The notes under the pieces are model-generated. The model did not search any database and was not told the origin of the DNA. It saw nothing but the letters and a program-made list of their open reading frames with translations. A stretch of DNA of 64,000 nucleotides from CAYXWM01 sp964468805 (GTDB taxonomy: Bacteria; Bacillota; Clostridia; Lachnospirales; WRBF01), in assembly GCA_964468805.1 (NCBI GenBank), contig CAYXWM010000004.1, positions 1-64,000 on the forward strand, written 5' to 3'. A program made the position numbers and the translations under genes. This document shows, in pieces, positions 1 to 9,187 of this stretch (the first letter of the stretch is position 1; each line of letters starts with the position of its first letter).

Positions 1-820
1 GGGCGTGTTAACACTATTTAATTGCAATAAAAATTAGAGCAAGATAAATAAACCCAATAAACATAGAGTCAAGTTTATCAAATCGCGAAAAGATACGACG
101 AAAAGCCTTTAAACAGCGAAACAATGGCTCAACTTCATTCCGTTGTTTATAGAGTTCCGTATCATAATCCCAAGGATTTTTTCGGTTTTTCTTTTGAGGA
201 ACAACGGGTCTAAAATTTAGGGTCCGGGCTATGTATCTTGTATAATTATCTTCATATGCACGATCCAAAATTAAGAATATTGACTTCTTTATCTTACCTA
301 TAGTTTCCAAAAGCAGACGACCTTGTGGTGCATCATGTGCACTACCATCTGATAAAGTAAATTCTATGGCAATTGTATTATTTGCGGCAACCATATGAAT
401 TTTCGTTGTATTTTCACCTCGTGACCGTCAGATTGACTGTTTCCCGTTTTTTTTAAAGCACCTGCTCCATCAGGGTGCACTTTTACCGTGGTTGAATCCA
501 ATGATGTGACTTTTAGGTCTATCTTTAAAATTTGTTGTAATTGAAGTTCTCTGAAGAGTTTTTCTATTACACCGTTTTTTACCTAACGACTTAAACGCAT
601 ATAAATTACGTGCCGATTTCCAAATTCAGACGGTATTGCCCTCCACTTGCAACCGTTTTCGCAGATACATAGTAATGCATTTATTAACGTTAGGTTATTT
701 ATCTTTATATTTCCTCGTTGTTTTGGTAAACAGTGCTCTGTTTTTTCATATTGTTCTTTTGTAATTTTCATTCTTATTTCATAACTTAATTCGTCAACTT
801 TTGCTAGTGTGAACACGCCC
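1..820 (-). mobile_element. IS5-family (IS427-like) insertion sequence, complete but degenerate
   Basis: The ends form a terminal inverted repeat: positions 1-16 (GGGCGTGTTAACACTA) match the reverse complement of 805-820 with one mismatch. The 820-bp length and the two-reading-frame transposase organisation fit the IS427 group of the IS5 family. TA follows the right end at 821-822, which fits a TA target site, but the left flank lies outside the window. The transposase on the minus strand carries two nonsense codons, so this copy is probably immobile unless supplied with transposase in trans. Confidence 0.85.
14..816 (-). pseudogene. IS5-family DDE transposase, two frames, nonsense-mutated
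   Basis: The first frame (816 down to 583) is the N-terminal IS5-type domain with the CKWRAIPSEFGN signature. It ends at a TAG (583-585) where relatives usually have a Trp codon, and translation in the same frame continues sensibly beyond it through LDSTTVKVHPDGAGALKK. The second frame carries the catalytic C-terminal part with DRAYEDN and the EPLFRCLKAFRRI block and ends at 14. The join falls at a run of eight A residues (447-454 on the complement), the kind of slippery site used for programmed -1 frameshifting in this group. A second stop, TGA at 428-430, replaces an expected Gly in the second frame. The A8 frameshift is probably native, and the two stops are decay. Confidence 0.75.
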
Positions 821-990
821 TAATATTAATACTAAAACCGGTACAAATATCAGACTTATTCGTACCTACACTTGCGAAATTAAAATCGCCATTTCTGAAC
901 CTTTTTTAATATAATACTGTATGTTTATCTATTTCATGTGTACGATTTTCTAAGTTTTTATCGTCTCTAAATGTCCAATTTTTAGATTAA

Positions 991-1095
991 TCCAAAACCT
1001 CAATTGGTCCTGATGCTTACCGAGTGCTGCGGAAATTTGACTTCAAGAAGGAATATGAATACATACAAATGCTGCATTTTGATTATTCTTCGTAA
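991..1095 (+). pseudogene. C-terminal gene remnant, unrecognised
   Basis: This 34-codon stop-to-stop stretch reads like ordinary coding sequence (GPDAYRVLRKFDFKKEYEY, then a short hydrophobic end and TAA). It has no start codon or ribosome-binding site. I do not recognise the family. It lies in the otherwise empty DNA between the IS element and the lectin gene, and is probably the 3' end of a gene destroyed by insertion or deletion. The rest of 821-1277 shows nothing I can assign. Confidence 0.3.
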
Positions 1096-1292
1096 TTCAT
1101 TGCTTATCTAAAAAACGTTTTGGCTTAATAAACCTCCATTCAAGGGTATATTGTAGGATTCTACATAATGATTGTAAGATAATCTATAACGGAGAATTCC
1201 TAAACGATAGTATACTCTAAAAATATATCTGCTGTTGCCGCATAACAAGTGCGCAGTATGCGATAAATTTTATTTTAATGGAGGAGTTCAAG

Positions 1293-3296
1293 ATGAAAAG
1301 ACGCATTTTTGCTTTTCTGTTGACGCTTATGATGTGCCTTTCTCTACTACCTTTGACGGTATTTGCAGAACAAGCCAAATATCGTTTGGATTGGAAAGAA
1401 GGCAGCAGGAGTAACCCAAATTGTCCGGTAACAGTAACGTGGGAAGCAAATAGCAATATAGTCAACGTAAGTTATGACAATACCGGTGATTACTTCATTC
1501 TTGAAAATTTTGATGTGGAACAGGAAACTATGCTGTATAAACAAGAAAGCAAAGGCACATGGAGTCTTGTTTCCGGCGTTAGCACACGAATACTAAGTGC
1601 AGGAAATATTAGATCAGGCAACAACTATGGCTCGGTATCAATAGGCTTCTTTAATGCGTGGGGAACACCATATGCTTTCACCGATGGAGTATACGGCATT
1701 GATTTTCGTATTGGCGCGAATGGCTTTCATTCTACCCCTACCGGCGGGGAACGGTTCATAATTTATGTAACCGATTCTAATTCAGCATCTCCGGTAGCAA
1801 AAGGCGAATATGGGGGTCATAGGTACGAAATATACGATAATATTAAGACATGGAAGGACGCGAAGGCGTATTGTGAATCTAGAGGCGGATATTTAGCCAC
1901 AGTTAGCAGTAAAGATGAAAATGATTTCATACAAAATCTAATAAAACAAGGCAATATGTATAACTACTGGTTAGGAGGATATAAATCCGGTGGCGGCTGG
2001 TCATGGGTTAATGGAGAGTCCTTTTCATATGACAACTGGGCTTCGGGTGAACCCAATAATTTAGACAATGTAGAAGCTTTTATCCATATGGATGGTGGAA
2101 GAAGTAATAAATGGAACGATCTTCAGAACGAAGGAGAAAACTCTAAGTCCGGGTATCGTTTAGACAAATTTGGCTTTGTATGTGAATACGGGGATGTTAA
2201 TAGCCCTAAGCATAATACAATGAACCTTGATGACATTTTAGGGTATTATGAGGGCTATTTTAAGAATTCGTTGGGTACATATACTACATATATGACAGTT
2301 TACAAAGAAGGTTCGGCCTATAAGGCGAAGTACGAATGGAAAATAAAAGGCAAGGACGTAAGCTCATTAAGCACTATGACACTAAAAAATGATGGCACTG
2401 TGTTTGCTGATGCCGGAGTTTGGCTTGTTTCTCCGAATGATGGCACTTATCTGATTAGTGTAACGTTTACGGAATTTGACGGAAAAGTTCTTTATGGTAA
2501 AGGTGAGAATGGCGGTGAGAACCGCTTTGTAAAGGTTGATAGCCCTAAACCGACCACTACGCCGCCTTCCGGCGACCAAATCGGCGGCTTTATCGGCGAA
2601 AGCATTTCTTCCGGTGCTAAGCTTTGGTGGAACCCTGTTAGAGGCGGCGTTGGCTACAGAGTTTTCAGAAGCACCAACCGGTCTGACGAGGGCATTTCGG
2701 CAACTGACTTTTACATTACAAGCAACGAGTTTGTTGACGTTAACGTGGACGCAAACAAGACTTATTATTACACTGTGCGTCAGGTATTAAAAGAGGCGCG
2801 CCCTTTTGAAGGTTTGAAGGAAGAGTTGGGTCCTGTAACCGCAAAAGTTACGGTAAAAACCGGCTCAACTATACTGGGAGGCAACGCCTCAGATTCTCCG
2901 GCGCCCAAGCAGTTTATTTTGATGACGCTGGATGACCCATATATGAGCGTTAACGGCGTTAGGGAAGAAATAGACCCGGGCCGCGGCACAACGCCACTTA
3001 TTTTAAACAGCCGAACAATGGTGCCTATTCGTGCTATTGTAGAGGCAATGGGCGGCACGGTTGGCTGGAATGACTCTACAAGGAAAATAACGCTAAACCA
3101 CAAAAATCAAGCGGTTGTAATGACGCTTAATGAGAAAAGCATAACGGTTAACGGCTCATCAAAATCCATCGATGTTGCGCCAACTGTCATAAACGCCCGC
3201 ACAATGGTGCCCATTCGTTTTGCGGCAGAAAATTTGGGTTGCGATGTTGATTGGATTAACTCAACAAGGCAGATTGTAATTGTGTTTAGGAACTAA
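1293..3296 (+). CDS. Secreted C-type-lectin-like protein with copper-amine-oxidase-type stalk domain
   Basis: ATG 1293 is preferred over ATG 1278 because GAGGAG at 1281-1286 is correctly spaced for it. The 667-residue protein begins with a signal peptide (about residues 1-25, cleavage after VFA). A C-type-lectin-like domain spans about 171-300, with the paired-Cys framework, a GEPNN loop and a WND motif. A beta-rich domain of unknown type follows, then an FN3-like segment (about 430-525). The C-terminus is a duplicated PF07833-type copper amine oxidase N-terminal-like domain with two NxRTMVPIR motifs (about 530-667). It has no LPxTG anchor or SLH domain. The role is inferred as glycan or surface binding. 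The last third is nearly identical in DNA to the next gene, which may share its transcript. Confidence 0.85.
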   Translation: MKRRIFAFLLTLMMCLSLLPLTVFAEQAKYRLDWKEGSRSNPNCPVTVTWEANSNIVNVSYDNTGDYFILENFDVEQETMLYKQESKGTWSLVSGVSTRILSAGNIRSGNNYGSVSIGFFNAWGTPYAFTDGVYGIDFRIGANGFHSTPTGGERFIIYVTDSNSASPVAKGEYGGHRYEIYDNIKTWKDAKAYCESRGGYLATVSSKDENDFIQNLIKQGNMYNYWLGGYKSGGGWSWVNGESFSYDNWASGEPNNLDNVEAFIHMDGGRSNKWNDLQNEGENSKSGYRLDKFGFVCEYGDVNSPKHNTMNLDDILGYYEGYFKNSLGTYTTYMTVYKEGSAYKAKYEWKIKGKDVSSLSTMTLKNDGTVFADAGVWLVSPNDGTYLISVTFTEFDGKVLYGKGENGGENRFVKVDSPKPTTTPPSGDQIGGFIGESISSGAKLWWNPVRGGVGYRVFRSTNRSDEGISATDFYITSNEFVDVNVDANKTYYYTVRQVLKEARPFEGLKEELGPVTAKVTVKTGSTILGGNASDSPAPKQFILMTLDDPYMSVNGVREEIDPGRGTTPLILNSRTMVPIRAIVEAMGGTVGWNDSTRKITLNHKNQAVVMTLNEKSITVNGSSKSIDVAPTVINARTMVPIRFAAENLGCDVDWINSTRQIVIVFRN

Positions 3297-3349
3297 TGTT
3301 GTATTGTGTCAAGTAATTCCATTACTCTATTTTAAGGAGATATATTTTG

Positions 3350-4717
3350 ATGAATAAAAATGTTTTTGCAATGCTTACACTGATTTTCATTTTACTGCTT
3401 TCGGTTGCCACTTTTGCGAGCTCGGAACAACAAACATACACAGACGATCGCGGCAACAAAATTGAGTTTATTCAAGGCGAAAAATCTTTTGCTACAAAAG
3501 TAGTTGAATTTACACCCGGTTCTCCTTGGACAAGAATGAAACAGTCAATGGATCCAAACAAAATATTAGGTTCGCCGGATTATAATAGCTCCGATGATAC
3601 AGGGAGCATCACTTTGGGCAGTGAGGGTGTAATCGTAATCGAATTTGGTGACGTGGAGTTTAGCGATGGGCCCGGAGACGATATTTATGTCTTTGAAGTT
3701 GGTCCTGATGTTGAAGCCACAAAAGTTGAAGTTAGTAAAGATTTAGTTGAATGGATTTATGTTGGAGATGCAAAAGGCTCGTTATGCTCTGTTGATATGG
3801 CTGGCAAAGTTGATGCAGATGCAACATTTAAATATATTCGCATAACAGACCTTGTACCGGTAAGCAGTGGCACTTGGCCCGGTGCAGACATAGATGCAGT
3901 GGGCGTTATTAACGCAAGTATTATACTAAGCCAAGAACCGACACCCACAGCAACACTAACGCCGGCACCGACAGCAGCACCCGCACCAAGCACCGGCAGT
4001 GAAATCAGCGGGTTTAAAGGTGAAAGCATTTCTTCCGGTGCTAAGCTTTGGTGGAACCCTGTTAGAGGCGGCGTTGGCTACAGAGTTTTCAGAAGCACCA
4101 ACCGGTCTGACGAGGGCATTTCGGCAACTGACTTTTACATTACAAGCAACGAGTTTGTTGACGTTAACGTGGACGCAAACAAGACTTATTATTACACTGT
4201 GCGTCAGGTATTAAAAGAGGCGCGCCCTTTTGAAGGTTTGAAGGAAGAGTTGGGTCCTGTAACCGCAAAAGTTACGGTAAAAACCGGCTCAACTATACTG
4301 GGAGGCAACGCCTCAGATTCTCCGGCGCCCAAGCAGTTTATTTTGATGACGCTGGATGACCCATATATGAGCGTTAACGGCGTTAGGGAAGAAATAGACC
4401 CGGGCCGAGGCACAACGCCACTTATTTTAAACAGCCGCACAATGGTGCCTATTCGTGCTATTGTAGAGGCAATGGACGGCAGAGTAGCCTGGAATGATTC
4501 CACAAGAAAAATCACATTAAACTACAAAAACCAAGCCGTTGTAATGACGCTTAATGAGAAAAGCATAACGGTTAACGGCTCATCAAAAACTATCGACGTT
4601 GCACCTACCGTTATAAATTCACGCACAATGGTTCCTATCCGTTTTGCGGCAGAAAATTTGGGTTGCGAGGTTGACTGGATTAATTCAACAAGGCAAATCG
4701 TAATTGTTTTCAGATAA
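3350..4717 (+). CDS. Secreted protein with discoidin-like N-terminus and copper-amine-oxidase-type stalk domain
   Basis: ATG 3350 is chosen (AAGGAGA at 3334-3340); an in-frame TTG lies at 3347. The 455-residue product has a signal peptide ending near residue 23. Residues about 30-190 form a beta-sandwich-like domain with Gly/Asp-rich turns (FSDGPGDDIYVFEVG) and a WPGADIDAVGV ending, as seen in many bacterial cell-surface proteins of unknown ligand. A Pro/Thr/Ala linker of about 25 residues leads into the same FN3-like segment and tandem RTMVPIR domains as the upstream gene. It lies 53 bp downstream and is probably co-transcribed. Function beyond surface or extracellular binding is not evident. 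Confidence 0.82.
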   Translation: MNKNVFAMLTLIFILLLSVATFASSEQQTYTDDRGNKIEFIQGEKSFATKVVEFTPGSPWTRMKQSMDPNKILGSPDYNSSDDTGSITLGSEGVIVIEFGDVEFSDGPGDDIYVFEVGPDVEATKVEVSKDLVEWIYVGDAKGSLCSVDMAGKVDADATFKYIRITDLVPVSSGTWPGADIDAVGVINASIILSQEPTPTATLTPAPTAAPAPSTGSEISGFKGESISSGAKLWWNPVRGGVGYRVFRSTNRSDEGISATDFYITSNEFVDVNVDANKTYYYTVRQVLKEARPFEGLKEELGPVTAKVTVKTGSTILGGNASDSPAPKQFILMTLDDPYMSVNGVREEIDPGRGTTPLILNSRTMVPIRAIVEAMDGRVAWNDSTRKITLNYKNQAVVMTLNEKSITVNGSSKTIDVAPTVINSRTMVPIRFAAENLGCEVDWINSTRQIVIVFR

Positions 4718-4879
4718 GTTTATGTATAAAGCCCATCAAGAGGAAATCGGATAGATATAACTTAGGTATAGAACAAAGCAACAAAAGAACACAAGTAGCT
4801 GTTTAAAATGACTTTATTGCTGATACCCTAGTTATCGTCTTAGTATTCTCACAGAACCTGTTAGAAAGGACTAGAAACA

Positions 4880-5110
4880 ATGAAATGCTTTATGTGCAGA
4901 GGAAGCCTACAAAATAAACTAACAACATTTATGGCTGATATGGAAAACTGTATAATCATTGTTAAAAACGTACCTTCACAGGTTTGCGGTCAGTGTTGAG
5001 AGATTTCATATTCCCATGCGGTCACGAAACACTTGGAGGCCATTGTTACTGCCTTAAAAACATCCATAACAGAAATAGCTGTTGTGAATTATTCCGATAA
5101 GGTTGCATAA
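4880..5110 (+). pseudogene. YgiT/MqsA-type zinc-finger antitoxin, interrupted by an in-frame TGA
   Basis: ATG 4880 opens a 76-codon frame matching small YgiT-type zinc-finger antitoxins. It has an N-terminal CxxC (residues 3-6), a second CxxC near 36-39, and the typical ending IAVVNYSDKVA. The codon after the second CxxC, normally Gly, is TGA at 4997-4999, and the frame continues perfectly to TAA at 5110. In this family the zinc-finger antitoxin usually follows a DUF4258-type toxin. Upstream sequence 4718-4879 contains no intact toxin gene, so the pair appears to have decayed. Readthrough cannot be excluded from sequence alone. Confidence 0.6.
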
Positions 5111-5250
5111 TAGGCTTTTTTATCCGGTTAATGCATGATTTTTTTGGGTATCGGTTGGGTACTATTTGTGTACAAACAATAAACCGGTAACCAAAGTGCC
5201 GAAAAGCAATAAGCAGGTTTAGCAAAAGGACTATAGATAAGGGGTTTACT

Positions 5251-5305
5251 GGAGGTTTGGGTAGGAATATTAAGTTCTTTTAGGGGTTCGATTCCTTTCA
5301 CCTCC
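5251..5305 (+). other. tRNA/tmRNA 3'-end-like fragment, possible attachment-site scar
   Basis: AGGGG TTCGATT CCTTT (5282-5298) looks like a tRNA T-arm and is followed by CACCTCC (5299-5305), which would be the 3' acceptor strand. GGAGGT at 5251-5256 could pair with it, but no D-arm or anticodon arm fits between them and no CCA follows. This is what remains when an integrative element duplicates the 3' end of a tRNA or tmRNA gene at its far end. The broken ORF at 5447-5629 lies next to it. The reading is tentative. Confidence 0.35.
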
Positions 5306-5327
5306 TCTCCTCGTATTAACAAAAGAA

Positions 5328-5369
5328 AAGCCCGGATTTACGGTGTTTTACGCCGTTTATCCCGGGCTA
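5328..5369. terminator. Stem-loop terminator
   Basis: AAGCCCGG pairs with CCGGGCT across an inner CGGTG/CGCCG stem, with T-rich DNA on the + side (TTTCTTTG). It could end transcription on the + strand after the tRNA-like fragment or on the minus strand after the truncated ORF at 5447. Confidence 0.65.
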
Positions 5370-5446
5370 TTTCTTTGTTTTTTTGCGTTTGGGGTACTAT
5401 ATGGGTACTATGAGCGCAAAATCTACTTTTGCAGATACTTTGCATT

Positions 5447-5629
5447 TCAATCATAATGACCCTCTACCTTGGTATACTTCCCATAGAACTTGTCCATCTT
5501 ATTGGCCGCCTGCTGCTCCTTGGCTGTACTCTTACAAATCAACTGAAGTTGGGTCAAAAAAAACAGCGGATTGTCTTTTATTAAGTTCTTGGAGAAGTCA
5601 AAAATACGTATCTCATTTTTACTTACCGC
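5447..5629 (-). pseudogene. C-terminal fragment of an unrecognised protein beside the tRNA-like scar
   Basis: An open minus-strand stretch of 60 codons reads as convincing protein (FDFSKNLIKDNPLFF, then KEQQAANKMDKFYGKY, ending VEGHYD and TGA). It has no start codon, and an in-frame stop lies just upstream at 5630-5632. The Lys/Gln-rich C-terminus resembles those of phage or element-encoded proteins, but I cannot name the family. It is probably what is left of a gene carried by an element that once used the adjacent tRNA-like site. Confidence 0.4.
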
Positions 5630-5660
5630 TTACAACTGTTTTTCATATTATTTTCAGATG

Positions 5661-6998
5661 TTAATGTTGTGACATATATTTTCCGCACCAACATATTGCA
5701 CCACCTCTTGGGCCATATCTCACTGTATAGTGCTCCTGACGAGGTGCCTTCGTTGTAGAGGGTGTAGGTCTAGGTGTCGGCGTAGGTCTAGGTGTTGATG
5801 TGGGTGTGGGTCTAGGTGTTGATGTGGGGGTTGGTGTCGATGTAGGGGTGGGCGTAGGTGTAGGTCTAGGTGTCGATGTAGGTGTTGGCGTAGGTGTAGG
5901 TCTAGGTGTCGATGTAGGTGTCGGCGTTTGTTGCGTTGGTGCTTTCGGCAATTCGTTATACTTGATATTATCAAATGTTAAAATGCTTTGCTGTCTTGTG
6001 TAGTTTGATTTCGGGCTGAACGTCGGTGGGGTAACTGTCATGCCGGACATGATTCCGTGTTTGCGGACAAAATTGATACCGGGAACCGACCAACCTGATG
6101 CCGTGTTTAAGTCTGTGAAATCGGATGTGGGAGAATTTTCAATGTTCGCGCCGTAGGCTCTGCAAGTGTACATGACCATTACCGCCGCCTGTTCACGGTC
6201 CAACCGGCTGTTAGGGTCGAAAATGCCGGGAGCTGTGGCTGAGGGCGCTACTCTACCGCTCGTTATTCCAAGAGCATAAGCGGCCAGTATCGCGGAGTCG
6301 TTTGTATCGCTAAAAGCGTTCGTGTTACGTGATAATCCTTTTTCGGACAGCACTGTATCTATGCTCTTGTCTGTAGCATATTCAAGCCAAGCAACCGCCA
6401 AACGGCAAAACTCTGCGCGGGTTATTACATTGGTGTAATTGTTTTGTATATCAGTAGGAACAAAACCATTTGCCAATGCGCTTGTGATACCGGCACGCGC
6501 CCAATCGCTTGCACTATCGATGGGGTCGGGCAGCACAGTGTTAGACGCTCCTACGGTATACGCCGGGGATTTTGCTATTTGTCCTAAAGTGTCGCCATTC
6601 GTATTTACAGCATATACAATAAAAACGTACTCTCCGGGTTCCTTTGTATAAGCGGATATATCGGCTGTCGCCAAAAGGCTGTTCCCAATATTCGCGCTTT
6701 CCACTGACCATGAGTTATTTACATAGCTACCGTTACGAAACAAACGAATTTGGTAAGAATAGCTAAACGCATCCTCATAAGTTGACCGGCTATTGACATT
6801 TGGGGTTTGCACGTTGAAGCTGATTTTTCCGCCTGCTTCATCAACCCATTTGAGATTATAGGGGGTGTAGTTGTCGCCGTTGGAACCGGTGAACACTTTC
6901 GCTTGGGCGAGCAGTTCCTCGTTTGCGAACGTGGGGATTGCTGTAGCCGCTAACATAGTGACGCAGAGCAACATTGCTAATAGTTTTGTGATTCTCAT
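5661..6998 (-). CDS. S-layer homology (SLH) domain surface protein with Pro/Thr-rich tail
   Basis: The ATG follows a perfect AAGGAGG. The 445-residue protein has a signal peptide (cleavage near residue 25, TFA|NE) and an Ig/FN3-like region (about 30-150). Three SLH-type repeats follow (about 165-345; ITRAEFCRLAVAWLE, LDREQAAVMVMY and YTRQQSILTF mark the repeats). A roughly 60-residue Pro/Thr/Arg tract (TPTPTSTPRP repeats) precedes a short conserved-looking end, RYGPRGGAICWCGKYM. SLH domains normally bind pyruvylated secondary cell-wall polymer, so the protein is probably wall-attached. The order is unusual, with SLH in the middle and a Cys-containing tip at the C-terminus. Confidence 0.85.
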   Translation of the reverse strand: MRITKLLAMLLCVTMLAATAIPTFANEELLAQAKVFTGSNGDNYTPYNLKWVDEAGGKISFNVQTPNVNSRSTYEDAFSYSYQIRLFRNGSYVNNSWSVESANIGNSLLATADISAYTKEPGEYVFIVYAVNTNGDTLGQIAKSPAYTVGASNTVLPDPIDSASDWARAGITSALANGFVPTDIQNNYTNVITRAEFCRLAVAWLEYATDKSIDTVLSEKGLSRNTNAFSDTNDSAILAAYALGITSGRVAPSATAPGIFDPNSRLDREQAAVMVMYTCRAYGANIENSPTSDFTDLNTASGWSVPGINFVRKHGIMSGMTVTPPTFSPKSNYTRQQSILTFDNIKYNELPKAPTQQTPTPTSTPRPTPTPTPTSTPRPTPTPTPTSTPTPTSTPRPTPTSTPRPTPTPRPTPSTTKAPRQEHYTVRYGPRGGAICWCGKYMSQH

Positions 6999-7258
6999 TT
7001 GAAAATCCTCCTTAAATATTTAGAGTTTTGCTCCATAGTATAAATCCCTTCGTTAATTTATTAGTCTTCGCTTGAAGTAGCTAAAACTCTGTGCTAAAGG
7101 CTTAACAAAAACTAATATAAAAGATAAGATGAATATATAAATCAACTTCCCATCTTTGCCATACCGAGCACCTTACCTTATAAGAAGTATTTTACTTGAT
7201 AGAAAAAATTTCTACATGTTCATAAGAACATATAACTTCCTTTACCGATAAGTTCTTA

Positions 7259-8968
7259 TTAGTTACTAAAGCCCTGTTTTCCGCTGACGTTATACAGTCC
7301 GTAAAAAGGAAGAGTGTCAACGCCAACAAAATTAGTAGCCCGAGGCGAACCTACCCAATCCTTGAACTCTTCAGGCAATTCATCAATTCTCTTTCCGGGC
7401 AAATACAATATAAATTCATCTGCATTGTCAAAACCATATGGTGAAGAAGTAATATATCTAACGCCATCTTCTCCTATCTCCACTTCGCCGGCTGTGCCTT
7501 CCTGTGTTATAAAGTCACATTTCATGGAATATTGATAATCCCCGGTTTTCGTTAGAGATGAAAATTTACCACTGAAAGAGCAAAAATATTGTGTGCCGTT
7601 AGGATAATCGGAACCGGTATCACCCATGTCCGCGTCAGAATGATAGCCATTGAATGTACCGTCTGCCGATATCTTCACTTCCGTTTGCCAAGCACCTACA
7701 CCACTTGAGAAGTAAAATACCATATCAACTAAATCAGCAAACGTCAAATCTGACACCTCTGTTGGTTTATGTGCGGTTGATTCCGTTTGGGAAGCTGTGG
7801 CCACTACTTGAGAATTAATATTATCTTTATTCAGCTCATACCAAACCACGTCTTTTTTTTGATTCTGATTATTGCAATAAGTATCAAACTCTTCTTCCGG
7901 AACAGACATATTATTAATAAAATACTTTTCAAGGGTACTGCCATCCTCAACATAATATTCGGCAAGGAAAGTCTCTTTTGCGTATACACCAAAAAACTGT
8001 ACGTTTGAACATCCGCTGTAACTACCGCCACCGCTCCAACTAAATGTCCCATCTTTTTTCAAATTGTCTAACTCTCTTGCTCCAAAGAAATAGCCGTACA
8101 CCGTACCATCCTCATAGTGTAAAATTCGGCTCATTGCAACGTTCCCACTCTCATAGACACCTTGTACAACAATCTCTAAAATACCGTCGCCATCCATATC
8201 TATTACTGTAAAATAAAGCTTAGCATGATTTGCATCAACAACGCTAAAAAAAGAATCATCCAAATAAGTATCCTTATCATCATTAATTTTATTATTAATA
8301 CTGAAAAATTTAGCTTCATTTTGCAATACTGCCCTGTATGCTTCCACAGCTTGGTTAATATCATAGTTATGAATATAATACCTATGTATCAACTCAAGGG
8401 TTCTTCTTTTTGTTTCAGTTAATAAAAAATTATTGGTGTCAACCATGGCTAGGGAACCGCCCGATGATTTTAAAGAGTTAGCCTTTTCTTCCTTTTCTTT
8501 TATCCACAAACGTTCCTCTGTCTTTAATTTCTGAATATCCTCCGTGGAAAGTTTCTCAATCAAAAGGCGATATATTTTGTTCAGTTCTTTATCCCACGCA
8601 TTAAAAGCACTCTCGCTTGCTGTAACCATATCAAACGTTGTGTTTGCCATGGGGATTTTTGCTTCTAATTCATCCAAATATTTGAGACTATTAATATATT
8701 CTTTATATGGATTGGAAATATCCTGCAAAAAGCCGTAATGATTGCTATCTCCCACATGTACATCTTCATGTTGTACGGTTGTGTTACCCCTAAGCGCAGG
8801 AGTTTCATCCGAAGTTTCAATTGTATTATTCGAGATTTCTTCAGACCGGATGTCTTTTACTGTATTGATTGAGACAGTATCGTTGGTACAAGATGTTAAC
8901 ACAATCAGTAATCCAAACAGCAACCCAACCGGCAAGAGAACGCATTTAAAGTCTTTTATATTCGCCAA
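7259..8968 (-). CDS. Lipoprotein with LprI-like domain
   Basis: The 569-residue product starts at TTG 8968, because an in-frame TAG lies two codons upstream and no ATG precedes the signal sequence. A lipobox (LTSC, Cys27) ends a Lys-containing hydrophobic signal, so it should be a membrane-anchored lipoprotein. Residues about 100-190 (AWDKELNKIYRLL and EERLWIKEKE) match the LprI/DUF1311 lysozyme-inhibitor-like fold without its usual Cys pairs. The remainder includes an FTVIDMDGDGILEIVV segment typical of hydrolase-adjacent surface lipoproteins and a C-terminal beta-rich part that I cannot assign. No operon partner is adjacent. Confidence 0.75.
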   Translation of the reverse strand: MANIKDFKCVLLPVGLLFGLLIVLTSCTNDTVSINTVKDIRSEEISNNTIETSDETPALRGNTTVQHEDVHVGDSNHYGFLQDISNPYKEYINSLKYLDELEAKIPMANTTFDMVTASESAFNAWDKELNKIYRLLIEKLSTEDIQKLKTEERLWIKEKEEKANSLKSSGGSLAMVDTNNFLLTETKRRTLELIHRYYIHNYDINQAVEAYRAVLQNEAKFFSINNKINDDKDTYLDDSFFSVVDANHAKLYFTVIDMDGDGILEIVVQGVYESGNVAMSRILHYEDGTVYGYFFGARELDNLKKDGTFSWSGGGSYSGCSNVQFFGVYAKETFLAEYYVEDGSTLEKYFINNMSVPEEEFDTYCNNQNQKKDVVWYELNKDNINSQVVATASQTESTAHKPTEVSDLTFADLVDMVFYFSSGVGAWQTEVKISADGTFNGYHSDADMGDTGSDYPNGTQYFCSFSGKFSSLTKTGDYQYSMKCDFITQEGTAGEVEIGEDGVRYITSSPYGFDNADEFILYLPGKRIDELPEEFKDWVGSPRATNFVGVDTLPFYGLYNVSGKQGFSN

Positions 8969-9154
8969 CCCCTATCATACGTTATTTAAACATTGTTAAC
9001 TTCGTATTGTTGCTATAACATAAATTCTCTGTTGTAAAGTTTAAAGATTTTTCTAATTAACCGGTTTATTTATTAAACCATTATTTAACATATTGTACTA
9101 TAATACTACAAAAAATACAATTGGCATTTTGATATTTAACAATATACCATAATA

Positions 9155-9180
9155 AAAAGAGCAATATATCTGCTCTTTTA
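9155..9180 (-). terminator. Stem-loop terminator after a gene remnant
   Basis: AAAAGAGCA / TGCTCTTTT forms a symmetric hairpin. On the minus strand it directly follows the stop of the remnant at 9188, so it is probably the original terminator of that lost gene. Confidence 0.6.
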
Positions 9181-9187
9181 CTAAAAA

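Noticed and set aside
428..4999. Genetic code with UGA = Gly, suggested by TGA at Gly positions in the IS transposase and the YgiT gene.
   Set aside because: Several intact genes here (hisF, the NSS symporter, yqzL, the ABC ATPase at 12962) end at TGA, and both affected genes are of a type that decays. A TAG also disrupts the transposase.
5800..6003. Gly/Val-rich forward frame opposite the Pro/Thr tract.
   Set aside because: Composition (VGVGVDVG repeats) is the direct complement of the TP repeats; no RBS.
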